Assembly: GCA_016286035.1 (NCBI GenBank)
Contig: JAEERY010000050.1
Span: 1-64,000 of the forward strand
DNA from: Lachnospiraceae bacterium
Lineage (GTDB): Bacteria; Bacillota; Clostridia; Lachnospirales; Lachnospiraceae
DNA length: 64,000 bases
Direction: 5' to 3'
Made by a program: the position numbers and the translations under genes. The notes below the pieces were generated by a model. That model saw nothing but the letters and a program-made list of their open reading frames with translations. It was not told the DNA's origin and did not search any database. This document shows, piece by piece, positions 55,048 through 64,000 of the stretch; position 1 is the stretch's first letter; the number at the start of each line of letters is the position of its first letter.

Positions 55048-55185
55048 TTATTCACATTATCCACCAAATTGTCTGCTGAAAGCAGAATAATTTCGGTGGA
55101 TAATTTTTTAAATTCAAAACGCCTGATTTTACTGGTCTTGGCTGCGATCATATTGAGGATATCCACATTTTCCACATTATTCACA
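55048..55185. promoter_or_regulatory. Cluster of DnaA-box-like 9-mers
   Basis: Consensus TTATCCACA. Sites with one mismatch: TTATTCACA (55048-55056), TTATCCACC (55057-55065), TTATCCACC on the minus strand (55095-55103), ATATCCACA (55159-55167), TTTTCCACA (55168-55176), TTATTCACA (55177-55185). The last three are head-to-tail with exact 9-bp spacing, as are the first two. They lie just upstream of DnaD-like and DnaI-like replication genes. Confidence 0.55.
55056..55109 (+). terminator. Terminator of murC, stem built from DnaA-box-like sequence
   Basis: ATTATCCACC (55056-55065) pairs with GGTGGATAAT (55095-55104), with further inner pairing (TCTGCT/AGCAGA), followed by TTTTT. Confidence 0.85.
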
Positions 55186-55232
55186 TCGCCAAAAATCCCA
55201 GTAAAATCAAGGGTTTGCGGTATTTTTTCATA

Positions 55233-55261
55233 TTTCATTTTTCATTTCCCTGTGATATAAT
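55233..55261 (+). promoter_or_regulatory. Extended -10 promoter of the primosome operon
   Basis: TGATATAAT (-10 hexamer at 55256-55261) with a weak TTTCAT at -35 (55233-55238), spacer 17. The tandem DnaA-box triplet ends about 50 nt upstream of the -35. Confidence 0.5.
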
Positions 55262-55330
55262 TCACCTTGCATCTGATGAGAAGGTTAGGGGGGACTCCAT
55301 CGGACAGTATTGGGAATACCGGGTGAGAAG

Positions 55331-56398
55331 ATGAGTAGTTTTTCAGTATACCGCGAAGCAGATAAGGGCTTCACCTATGTTTCAAATCAGTTTATCGATG
55401 AATTTCTTACTGAGGCAAATGCCGCACAGATCAAAGTATACCTGTATCTACTGCGTATGACCGGAAATGCGACAAGCGTATCCGAGATGGCAGACAAGTT
55501 CAATTATGTTGAAAAAGATATATGCAGAGCACTCAAATACTGGGAAAAAAAAGGTCTCCTTGCTCTGAATTACAATATGGACGGCTCGGTAGTAGGCGTT
55601 AAGCTTATCACGCCCGAAGCTAAAGTTGCCACAGTATCTGCGCAGCCTTTTGTGCCGATGACCATCACATATGATTCATTGATGCCCGCAAAAGAAACTC
55701 CCGTTATGACCTCTGTTACACACGATCAGCCCAAGAGTGACGTAAGCTTTATAAAGCCCACGTACTCTCTCGATGACCTAAAAGCGTTCAAAGAGCAGGA
55801 AGATACAGCTCAGATTATATTCATTGCTGAGCAGTATCTTGGAAAGACCTTAAGTCCTTCGGATATCAGATCGCTTTTGTTCATCACGGATGTTCTTCAT
55901 TTTTCTACGGATCTTATAGATTATCTTCTCGCTTACTGTGCAGATAAGGATAAGAAGAACTTCAGATACATAGAATCGGTAGCTATCAACTGGGCTGAGG
56001 AAGGTATAACAACCCCTGAAGAAGCAAAGGCAACCACAGGCCGTTATGACAAATCGGTATACATGGTAATGCGTGCACTCGGAAAGAGCAGTACTCCGAC
56101 AGACAAGGAAGCCGAGTATGTAAGACGCTGGATCAATGAATTTGGCTTCGATCTTGATATAATAATGGAAGCCTGCGACAGAAGCGTAATGTCCACAGAT
56201 AAAAATCGCTTTGCATATGCGGATACCATTTTGAAGAACTGGCATAAAGAAGGCGTGACATCAAGGCACGATATCGATGAACTCGATTCAAAATTCAAGC
56301 GCCCCAGAAAGACAGTCAACACCACCTTCCACCAGTTTGATATGAAGCACGATTACGATTATGATGAGATTGAAAAGGCTCTGTTATCCAGAGATTAA
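55331..56398 (+). CDS. DnaD/DnaB-type replication initiation protein
   Basis: 355 residues from ATG 55331 (GGGTGAG upstream). The N-terminal winged helix (about 5-95) resembles DnaD/DnaB N-terminal domains: YVSNQFIDEFLTEANAAQIKVYLYLLRMTGNATSVSEMADKFNYVEKDICRALKYWEKKGLL. Two DnaB_2-type C-terminal repeats follow, each ending in the YxxxIxxxW-like motif: FRYIESVAINWAEEGI (about 215-230) and FAYADTILKNWHKEGV (about 298-313). Duplicated domains are typical of the Firmicute DnaB loader; single ones of DnaD. Likely helps load the replicative helicase with the DnaI-like ATPase encoded 10 nt downstream. Confidence 0.9.
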   Translation: MSSFSVYREADKGFTYVSNQFIDEFLTEANAAQIKVYLYLLRMTGNATSVSEMADKFNYVEKDICRALKYWEKKGLLALNYNMDGSVVGVKLITPEAKVATVSAQPFVPMTITYDSLMPAKETPVMTSVTHDQPKSDVSFIKPTYSLDDLKAFKEQEDTAQIIFIAEQYLGKTLSPSDIRSLLFITDVLHFSTDLIDYLLAYCADKDKKNFRYIESVAINWAEEGITTPEEAKATTGRYDKSVYMVMRALGKSSTPTDKEAEYVRRWINEFGFDLDIIMEACDRSVMSTDKNRFAYADTILKNWHKEGVTSRHDIDELDSKFKRPRKTVNTTFHQFDMKHDYDYDEIEKALLSRD

Positions 56399-56408
56399 GG
56401 TGAGTTAA

Positions 56409-57380
56409 GTGTCATTTACCAATGCTCAGTACGAATCGGTAAAAAGAATATATGACGAACGTCGTATTCTAAATCAGGAGGAAAGCGACAGACGGCGTGA
56501 GTATGTCTATGCTCATGTACCTGGCTTTAAGGAGATATCGGACCGTTTGGTCACCCTGAGTATGGAACATGCAAAAGCCATGCTCAACGGCAGCGACAGT
56601 TCTCCTGAGAAATATAAAAAAGAATTTGATGAAATCATTTCAAAAAAGAAATCTCTTTTAAGAGAAGCATCTCTTCCCGAAGATTATCTTGATCCAATAT
56701 ATACTTGCGAGGATTGTTCGGATACCGGGTATATCGACGGCAAACGCTGTCATTGCTTAAAGCAAATGGCGGTATCCATGCTGTATTCCAATTCAAACAT
56801 AGATAAGTATCTCAAATCAGTAGATTTTTCACAAATCTCGGATAAATATTATAAAGGCAATGAACTTACGGCATTTAAAGATACATATGACAATGCCTTA
56901 AATTTTGTTAATAACTTCGGCAATGACTTTAAAAACCTTGTGATTTATGGTACAGTGGGTAGCGGCAAATCACTTATAAGTGCCTGCATAGCCAGAGAAC
57001 TGATAGAAAAAGAGTATTTTGTGCTGTATTTCAGCGCATCTTCTCTTATGGATCTTTTCTCAAGATATTCATTCGATCACACGAAGCGTGAGGATCTTTA
57101 TACCGACTATGCCGATATCTTTGAGAGCGATCTGCTTATAATAGATGATCTGGGAACGGAACAGGTCAACAGTTTTACGATAACCACGCTGTTTACCTGC
57201 TTAAATGAACGTTTCCTTAACAAGAAATCTACTATAATATCAACCAATCTGTCACCAAAGGCTATCGCTGAGACCTATACGGACAGAATATACTCCCGCC
57301 TTGTGGGAAGTTACACATTCTGCAAACTATACGGTCCGGATATAAGATTAAAGTCAAAATATGCTCAGATTGATGTATAA
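56409..57380 (+). CDS. DnaC/DnaI-like helicase-loader ATPase
   Basis: AAA+ protein of 323 residues that probably loads the replicative helicase. The N-terminal part has a zinc-ribbon-like CEDCSDTGYIDGKRCHCLK (about 98-116). The ATPase has Walker A YGTVGSGKSLISACIAREL (about 180), Walker B DLLIIDDLGTEQVNSF (about 240), a sensor region IISTNLSP and an arginine finger region YTDRIYSRLVG. GTG start at 56409 with GGTGAG upstream, 10 nt after the DnaD-like gene. Confidence 0.92.
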   Translation: MSFTNAQYESVKRIYDERRILNQEESDRRREYVYAHVPGFKEISDRLVTLSMEHAKAMLNGSDSSPEKYKKEFDEIISKKKSLLREASLPEDYLDPIYTCEDCSDTGYIDGKRCHCLKQMAVSMLYSNSNIDKYLKSVDFSQISDKYYKGNELTAFKDTYDNALNFVNNFGNDFKNLVIYGTVGSGKSLISACIARELIEKEYFVLYFSASSLMDLFSRYSFDHTKREDLYTDYADIFESDLLIIDDLGTEQVNSFTITTLFTCLNERFLNKKSTIISTNLSPKAIAETYTDRIYSRLVGSYTFCKLYGPDIRLKSKYAQIDV

Positions 57381-57418
57381 TTAGAAGTGTGATAAGAAAG
57401 TGAGGTTTGCTTTAACAC

Positions 57419-58624
57419 ATGGCAAAACGCGAAGAAAAAAGAAAGCTTGACAGTATTCCGGTAGGCTCACTCGGTATAATCCCTTTAAGCGGATGTAAAC
57501 TGCTTGGTGAAAGTGTTGATTCCTACCTGGTGGACTGGAGAACCGAAAGAGAGAATGAACATAAGAACAGTCTTGCATTCGCAGGATATATGAGAGATTC
57601 ATATATCCTCAAGAGCAAGGTGTCAAGATTCGGTTCCGGCGAAGGAAAAGGTGAGATACTTGAATCAGTAAGAGGTATGGACCTATACATCCTTGTTGAT
57701 GTATGTAACTACTCTCTCACTTATACGGTAGCAGGTCAGAAGAATCACATGTCTCCCGATGATCACTACCAGGATCTTAAGCGTATAATCGCAGCTGTAG
57801 GCGGAAAGGCAAGAAGGATTACGGTTATTATGCCATTCCTTTATGAAAGCCGTCAGCATAAACGTACAGCAAGAGAATCTCTTGACTGCGCAATAGCCCT
57901 TCAGGAACTGGTTCGTATGGGTGTTGACAACATCATCACGTTCGATGCCCACGATCCCAGAGTTCAGAATGCGATCCCGCTTCACGGTTTTGAAACCGTA
58001 CAGGCAGCTTACCAGTTTATAAAAGGTCTACTAACACATGTAAAGGATCTGCAGATAGATTCCGAGCATATGATGGTTGTCAGCCCTGATGAAGGCGGAA
58101 TGAGACGTGCAATATATATAGCTAACGTACTTGGCCTAGATATGGGTATGTTCTACAAGCGCCGTGATTACACCAGAGTCGTGGACGGCAGAAATCCCAT
58201 AGTTGCCCATGAGTTCCTTGGAACAAATGTTGCAGGCAAGGATGTTATAATCGTAGATGATATGATATCTTCAGGTGACAGCATGATCGATGTTGCTACC
58301 GAACTAAAAAAGAGAGATGCTAGCAGGATATTCCTCTTCTCAACCTTTGGTCTTTTCACCAACGGCTTCGAGAAATTCGACAGAGCCTATGAAGCAGGCC
58401 TGTTCACAAATATCCTTACAACGAACCTGATTTATCAGCCACCGGAACTTCTCGAAAAAGAATGGTATATAAGCTGTGACTTGAGTAAGTACATAGCATA
58501 TATAATAGATACACTCAACCATGATTCTTCAATCAGCGACCTGCTGGTTCCCAATGACAGGATCAATAATATCGTGGCCCGCTATAAAGCAGGTGAGGAT
58601 CTCAGCAAACCCGCCGAGGAATAG
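57419..58624 (+). CDS. prs: Ribose-phosphate pyrophosphokinase
   Basis: Makes PRPP from ribose-5-phosphate and ATP for nucleotide synthesis. 401 residues, longer than the usual ~315, with an N-terminal extension and insertions (Lachnospiraceae-type variant). Motifs: VMPFLYESRQHKRTARES (ATP loop), ITFDAHDPRVQNAIPLHGFE, VVSPDEGGMRRAIYIAN, and the PRPP loop DVIIVDDMISSGDSMID. Located 38 nt after the helicase loader; its product feeds the guaA and pyr pathways also in the window. Confidence 0.93.
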   Translation: MAKREEKRKLDSIPVGSLGIIPLSGCKLLGESVDSYLVDWRTERENEHKNSLAFAGYMRDSYILKSKVSRFGSGEGKGEILESVRGMDLYILVDVCNYSLTYTVAGQKNHMSPDDHYQDLKRIIAAVGGKARRITVIMPFLYESRQHKRTARESLDCAIALQELVRMGVDNIITFDAHDPRVQNAIPLHGFETVQAAYQFIKGLLTHVKDLQIDSEHMMVVSPDEGGMRRAIYIANVLGLDMGMFYKRRDYTRVVDGRNPIVAHEFLGTNVAGKDVIIVDDMISSGDSMIDVATELKKRDASRIFLFSTFGLFTNGFEKFDRAYEAGLFTNILTTNLIYQPPELLEKEWYISCDLSKYIAYIIDTLNHDSSISDLLVPNDRINNIVARYKAGEDLSKPAEE

Positions 58625-58663
58625 GATCACAAAACGAGATGTTTTAAAGAAAGGGGTATAGTT

Positions 58664-59350
58664 ATGAAGAAGTATGTTGCAGAATTTATCGGAACCATGA
58701 CACTTGTAGTCTTAGGCTGCGGAACGGCAATGACCGTAGGCTGCGGATACGAGGGAAGCACAGGCTACATCCTGACAGCATTTGCATTTGGTCTTACCAT
58801 AATCGCGATGGCGTACTCTATTGGCAATATCTCGGGATGTCACATCAATCCGGCTGTTTCACTCGGTGTACTTATGACAGGTGGTATGGACTCAAAGGAT
58901 TTCGTAGGTTATATTATCTCGCAGACTCTAGGCGCTTTTACAGGCTCACTGATACTCGCTGCGATATTCGGTCTCGGTGGTATTGAAGACAAGACAGGCG
59001 GTTTCGGATCAAACGGACTTGCTGGAGTTAATGGGAATGCCATCGCAGGACTTCTTGTAGAAATAGTCCTTACATATATCTTTGTTACAGCGATCCTTGG
59101 CGTAACAAGCAAGAAGGCTTCACACGGATCTTTCGCAGGCGTTGTTATAGGCTTTACCCTTGTTGTCATACATATACTTGGTATCGGTCTTACCGGAACA
59201 AGTGTTAATCCCGCCAGAAGCATCGGTCCCGCTATCGTTGCCGCCTTATATGGAAACACGGCTCCTATCACAAGTCTTTGGGTATTCATAGTAGGTCCTC
59301 TTGCAGGCGCCGCTCTTGCTGCCGTTGTTTACAAGGCTCTTGAAAAATAA
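58664..59350 (+). CDS. Aquaporin (MIP family)
   Basis: 228-residue, six-helix channel with both NPA boxes: SGCHINPAVSLGVLM (about 63-77) and TSVNPARSIGPAI (about 182-194). The compact length and ARS after the second NPA favour a water-type (AqpZ-like) channel over a GlpF glycerol facilitator. AAAGGGG precedes the ATG. About 40 nt after prs; a strong bidirectional terminator follows. Confidence 0.93.
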   Translation: MKKYVAEFIGTMTLVVLGCGTAMTVGCGYEGSTGYILTAFAFGLTIIAMAYSIGNISGCHINPAVSLGVLMTGGMDSKDFVGYIISQTLGAFTGSLILAAIFGLGGIEDKTGGFGSNGLAGVNGNAIAGLLVEIVLTYIFVTAILGVTSKKASHGSFAGVVIGFTLVVIHILGIGLTGTSVNPARSIGPAIVAALYGNTAPITSLWVFIVGPLAGAALAAVVYKALEK

Positions 59351-59368
59351 TAGTATGATAAATATACG

Positions 59369-59400
59369 AAAAAAGGATGAGAAAAATCTCATCCTTTTTT
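59369..59400. terminator. Bidirectional terminator, aquaporin / PPOX-family gene
   Basis: AAAAAAGGATGAGA and TCTCATCCTTTTTT, perfect 14-bp stem with an AAAA loop between convergent genes; T runs on both strands. Confidence 0.9.
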
Positions 59401-59411
59401 AATGCCACATC

Positions 59412-59807
59412 TTAAATAAGGCTCTCACCGTCTCCCATTACCATTATATCAACAGCTGTTGCATCCTCGATATGGAAGCACATCATCTTGTTGCCTGTCT
59501 GCTCGTTATATATAGCCTTTAACTGAGGTGCTCCTTCAAGCATGGCCTGAGCATATTTCTCATCGGTCTCAAATACCGCTTTGCCTGTATAACGCATCCA
59601 GTGTCCATCCTGTTTTGATGCTACTATCTCAACTTTAGGATTAGCCACCATCTGCTTGTAGACATTCTTGAAATCTCCAACCCCGAAGATCACCTTTCCA
59701 TCCATCTCCATGTGTGCTCCGAGCGGTCTGCATTTGGGCTGATCCCCATCAACAGTTGCCAGAAAGAACACTCCTGCTTCAGATAGAAAATCATTTACCT
59801 TACTCAT
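59412..59807 (-). CDS. Pyridoxamine 5'-phosphate oxidase-family protein
   Basis: 131-residue FMN-binding split-barrel protein: FLSEAGVFFLATVDGDQPKCRPLGAHMEMDGKVIFGVGDFKNVYKQMVANPKVEIVA is the standard family start. Members include flavin reductases and detoxification enzymes. The real substrate is unknown and a role in B6 synthesis is not implied. AGGAGGA precedes the ATG. 37 nt downstream of the large membrane protein gene. Confidence 0.88.
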   Translation of the reverse strand: MSKVNDFLSEAGVFFLATVDGDQPKCRPLGAHMEMDGKVIFGVGDFKNVYKQMVANPKVEIVASKQDGHWMRYTGKAVFETDEKYAQAMLEGAPQLKAIYNEQTGNKMMCFHIEDATAVDIMVMGDGESLI

Positions 59808-59844
59808 GTTAATCCTCCTTATATATTAATTTTAGATTTTATAT

Positions 59845-62373
59845 TTACTCCTGTGTTTCTAATGAATATGTGAGAAATGCATTACCGCTTGCTACGAAAG
59901 TGTTTCTCGAATCTGTCATTCCCTTCTTATATATGCTTCCAAGTTCAGGGTCATACCAGACCATATTCTGCTCATTGTACCCGACAAGCAATACCGCTCT
60001 GTTGTCTTCAGCTATAGCAAGTACCGGGATATCCATGTTCAGATAATATATAGCACTGTCCATTGTGCATCCTGTAAGATTAAGAACAGTCACGCCGTCA
60101 AGGTTCTCATTAAGTATATCATAAGGTGTACTGCCCTGTGCAATCATATATTCGGTATTTCTCGATATTCCTCTCTGTTTAAGCATGACGTCAAGGCATA
60201 CAGCCAGGGAATCCTTGTTTTCATCCATACTGTCTTCTTTTATGGACATTATCTGATTCCTCACATGAGTCTCACTACGCTTATATATCTCATCGCCGTG
60301 ATTGTCTACCACTATGCCTCTAAGATCATATGCAGGCTTTATAACATCACCGGGAACATCACTGACTTTGCTAATATGTCCGTTATAGTACAGATAATAT
60401 CTATGCTTGTCCTCACCCTTTTGAACAGATACGTTCCTTCCCTGGTCGTGCAATACTTCCTTTGGTGTTAGGAATTTTAATGTCCTTGAATCTATATTGT
60501 TTCTTAGCTCTATCTGTGCTATCTTCTCAAAAAGTTCGGTAGCAACATAAACGACCTTGTTTTTGCCAGGATCAACACTCTCATTGTTCGTTATCTGATC
60601 ATCGTGAGTCTCGGTAAAACTGCCGTCACTTTGTCTGCGTACTCTCTTTAAACTGATCTGGTTACCGCCTATGGTTCCCTCGACAACATATATATCATCA
60701 AAGTCGTACTCCTTTAAAACAGCACCGTAAGCTGATCTTATTATCAGCTTATCCATGAGAAACTTAATATCTCCAAGTCTGTTGTATATTATATCGTTCT
60801 TGTGGCTGACACCGTATATTAGGTCGTCATTCATGAATCCGATAGCCTTGAGACATTCCGAATTGCCCCTTTCAACCTCGCTTATGAACCCGTCGCCCAT
60901 ATCGATAAGCTTTAAAGGCTCATCTGGCTGATCCGATTCCTGCCATACAGCATTTCTCCCGCTAAGTGATACATGAAGCGTATTCTCCAAAACTGTGTCT
61001 GATATGGTGGATACAGTCAAGTCATTGGTATCGACTTTTATCAGGTTTCCGTCCAAAAGGACAAATAATTCCTTCTTATTGTTCAGATAACTCAGTTTGT
61101 CGACATCGGCCATTAGAATCTCTGCTGAGCGGTCATACTCAACAAAAACCTGCTCCTCTATGGTATTTAACAGGCTGTTGTAATACTCAATAAGAATACC
61201 GACCTGACCTTCATGTACTCCTCTGTTCATATATCCGTAGACCATAAATGTCACATTTCCGTTCTCTTCAACGGAAAGAATCTTGATCTTTAACTTGTTA
61301 TATATATTCCTAAGATCAAGGTCGCCTGCCGTATAAAACGAATACAAAGTGGCAAGCTTATTTGCCGATACATCATAGCTGTATATCCTGTCACAGTTTT
61401 CAAGGACTATGATATTTCCGTCATCACTTTCCATCATGTTGACATCATCACTGTTGATACCAAGCACTATCTTGTTATTTACCATTGATTCCTTGTCCGC
61501 CGTGAAGATATCGTCCATGGTCCTGTCGAATGAAAGCAGATAGAATCTGTCTGATCCCTGACGTATCTTATAATACTCGTTTATCCTGTAATAGTTTATC
61601 AGTGAATCATTTCTCACGCTTACAATATACTCTAAAAGGACAGATGCGGTATTGGGGGTGACATCAAATAATGTTGTGCTGATATCTCCCTCTATCCTGG
61701 GATGCATGTTTCCCCATCCCAGTTGGTTGATATTGCTGTGTATGCTCACTTTTCCAAAAGAGGTGTTATCCTCATCGGAATTCGGTTCCATATATGAAGC
61801 CAGACTCTTTACCTCCGTCTGACTGAATGTTCTGGTATTAAAATCATAGATAAAATCCAGCTTATCATTGATCCTTACATCGTCTGAGCATATGATCCTA
61901 GTGTAATAATATATGTCTCTGCCATCGACCAGTTTAAGCACAAATCCGAGGTTATACTCTTTGTCGCGTTCTATAAGGTCTTTAAGGGTTATTGTCCCTA
62001 CTATTCTTCCTGTTTTATGCTCATAATTGCTTACGACAGTCTCCTCGATAAGTCTTGTTCCATCAAGGTTTCTGACCTCATAGCTTATCCGGCTAACGGC
62101 CGTATCAAATGCATTTACCGAAAACGACAGTGAACGTTCATCACCGATGGGGCAAATACCGTCACGAAGTGTACCGGCATCCATCCTGTTTACATAGCCG
62201 TGCATGTTATTCACGGTCCTGTCTCCATAGAGCACACCAATAACAGGAAGTGTTGCTTCCTGCATTTCAACGGTCATATCGGTTGTTCCACGGTTAAGTA
62301 ATACATTGGATGTGAATAAAGTTGCAAAAAACACAACTATTATAACCACCCATCTGATGATAATCCTTTTCAT
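59845..62373 (-). CDS. Large membrane-anchored protein with degenerate C39-like C-terminus
   Basis: 842 residues from ATG 62373 (AGGA 5 nt upstream); an in-frame ATG at 62403 falls inside the atpC terminator stem and has no ribosome site. N-terminal anchor helix (about 5-25, IIIRWVVIIVVFFATLF), then a long beta-rich extracellular region. The C-terminal ~150 residues resemble a C39-type papain-like domain: SLAVCLDVMLKQRGI (candidate Cys), VLNLTGCTMDSAIYYLNMDIPVLAIAEDNRAVLLVGYNEQNMVWYDPE. The His expected before VLLVGY reads Arg/Ala, so it is probably inactive. I do not recognise a named family. Follows atpC; promoter not identified. Confidence 0.7.
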   Translation of the reverse strand: MKRIIIRWVVIIVVFFATLFTSNVLLNRGTTDMTVEMQEATLPVIGVLYGDRTVNNMHGYVNRMDAGTLRDGICPIGDERSLSFSVNAFDTAVSRISYEVRNLDGTRLIEETVVSNYEHKTGRIVGTITLKDLIERDKEYNLGFVLKLVDGRDIYYYTRIICSDDVRINDKLDFIYDFNTRTFSQTEVKSLASYMEPNSDEDNTSFGKVSIHSNINQLGWGNMHPRIEGDISTTLFDVTPNTASVLLEYIVSVRNDSLINYYRINEYYKIRQGSDRFYLLSFDRTMDDIFTADKESMVNNKIVLGINSDDVNMMESDDGNIIVLENCDRIYSYDVSANKLATLYSFYTAGDLDLRNIYNKLKIKILSVEENGNVTFMVYGYMNRGVHEGQVGILIEYYNSLLNTIEEQVFVEYDRSAEILMADVDKLSYLNNKKELFVLLDGNLIKVDTNDLTVSTISDTVLENTLHVSLSGRNAVWQESDQPDEPLKLIDMGDGFISEVERGNSECLKAIGFMNDDLIYGVSHKNDIIYNRLGDIKFLMDKLIIRSAYGAVLKEYDFDDIYVVEGTIGGNQISLKRVRRQSDGSFTETHDDQITNNESVDPGKNKVVYVATELFEKIAQIELRNNIDSRTLKFLTPKEVLHDQGRNVSVQKGEDKHRYYLYYNGHISKVSDVPGDVIKPAYDLRGIVVDNHGDEIYKRSETHVRNQIMSIKEDSMDENKDSLAVCLDVMLKQRGISRNTEYMIAQGSTPYDILNENLDGVTVLNLTGCTMDSAIYYLNMDIPVLAIAEDNRAVLLVGYNEQNMVWYDPELGSIYKKGMTDSRNTFVASGNAFLTYSLETQE

Positions 62374-62392
62374 CGTTTTCCTGTCTGCGATA

Positions 62393-62420
62393 TAAAGGGC
62401 CATGTAAACACATGGCCCTT
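62393..62420 (-). terminator. Terminator after atpC
   Basis: Minus-strand AAGGGCCATGT / ACATGGCCCTT, perfect 11-bp stem with a 4-nt loop, followed by TATAT; the U-tract is short. Ends the ATP synthase operon. Confidence 0.7.
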
Positions 62421-62428
62421 ACTTTAGA

Positions 62429-62833
62429 TCACCTTAATACATTAATTCTTGCAACAGCTCGACTCAAAGCGGTCTCTGCTCTTGCTATATCTGTTGTCGA
62501 AGCATGCTCAGCCAAAAGCTTTTCAGCTCTGTCCTTTGCAGCCTCTGCCCTTCCACGATCTATCTCATCCGGCCACTCTATGACCTCAGCTAAGATTGTT
62601 ATTCTGTCCTGAGTGATCTGGGCAAATCCGGAATGGAGTGCAGCCTTTAAAACCTGCTCTCCCGTGATGGTAAGTACCCCGGGCTTTATGATAACCGTCA
62701 ACGGAATGTGATTCTTATAGACACCTATCTGGCCCTCGGTTGTATTGAACTCAACCATGCTTACCTGTCCCTCAAAAAAGGTTCTGTCAGGAGTGATGAT
62801 CTTCAGTTCAAAATTCTTGTTATCCTCTGCCAT
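62429..62833 (-). CDS. atpC: F-type ATP synthase epsilon subunit
   Basis: 134-residue central-stalk subunit that regulates ATP hydrolysis. N-terminal beta-sandwich KIITPDRTFFEGQVSMVEFNTTEGQIGVYKNHIPLTVIIKPG, then a C-terminal helical hairpin with DRAEKLLAEHASTTDIARAETALSRAVARINVLR. 10 nt after atpD and last gene of the atp operon, as usual. Confidence 0.95.
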   Translation of the reverse strand: MAEDNKNFELKIITPDRTFFEGQVSMVEFNTTEGQIGVYKNHIPLTVIIKPGVLTITGEQVLKAALHSGFAQITQDRITILAEVIEWPDEIDRGRAEAAKDRAEKLLAEHASTTDIARAETALSRAVARINVLR

Positions 62834-62843
62834 AATGATCCCC

Positions 62844-64000
<1,157 letters not shown>

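Noticed and set aside
62374-62403. ATG at 62403 as start of the large membrane protein
   Set aside because: It lies within the atpC terminator stem and lacks a ribosome site, while the ATG at 62373 has AGGA upstream.

Overview
The window looks like core chromosome of a Gram-positive, low-to-moderate GC anaerobe of the Clostridia, most likely a Lachnospiraceae (Butyrivibrio/Roseburia/Lachnospira/Coprococcus-like). The evidence is strong AGGAGG-type ribosome sites, consensus sigma-A promoters, a T-box ahead of ileS, SpoVG, paired GlgC/GlgD, a DnaB/DnaD-type primosome protein with a DnaI-like loader, a two-subunit PyrD/PyrK dihydroorotate dehydrogenase, and several lineage-restricted hypothetical proteins. 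I see no rRNA, tRNA, CRISPR array, insertion sequence or prophage.

Layout. 0.1-6.7 kb (minus): a lipoprotein foldase, asnS, trpS, an NlpC/P60 hydrolase and guaA, closely spaced. 6.8-10.2 kb: a small membrane protein, a protein behind a sigma-28-like promoter, and an ispE-gntR-DUF1934 operon with a FadR/GntR-type palindrome at its promoter. 10.2-13.2 kb (minus): pyrC-pyrK-pyrD, divergent from plsC. 14-17.8 kb (minus): a GH9-like lipoprotein, ddl and murF. 17.9-19 kb: a signal-less protein with calcium-loop motifs. 19.2-27.7 kb (minus): an accessory block of acetyltransferases, a nucleoside phosphorylase, a methyltransferase, a NUDIX-HAD fusion and a two-gene ABC exporter. Its upstream leader has a consensus promoter, a 36-codon ORF and an intrinsic terminator, with a visible alternative (antiterminator) pairing. 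27.8-30.2 kb: more GNATs, an XRE/DUF5680 regulator and a SAP-domain protein. 30.3-39.4 kb (minus): T-box/ileS, glgP, an aconitase-family hydratase and tcdA. 39.6-45.6 kb: a hybrid histidine kinase, then LD-carboxypeptidase, an MFS transporter and membrane proteins. 45.7-53.4 kb (minus): glgC-glgD-spoVG-mfd-pth and a C39-like protein. 53.7-59.4 kb (plus): murC, the primosome pair, prs and an aquaporin. 59.4-64 kb (minus): atpD (cut by the window edge), atpC, a large membrane-anchored protein and a PPOX-family protein.

Themes. Cell-wall precursor synthesis and recycling (murC, murF, ddl, ldcA, NlpC/P60), nucleotide supply (guaA, pyrCDK, prs), glycogen turnover (glgC, glgD, glgP), translation (asnS, trpS, ileS, pth) and replication/repair (DnaD-like, DnaI-like, mfd) make up the backbone.

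The most notable non-coding signals are the leader/attenuator at 27.49-27.76 kb, a cluster of six near-consensus DnaA boxes between murC and the primosome genes (55.05-55.19 kb), the GntR-type operator at 8.08-8.11 kb, the sigma-28-like promoter at 8.02-8.04 kb, and an isoleucine T-box whose conserved T-box sequence is diverged although its structure is kept. All functional calls come from reading the sequence; no database search was run.
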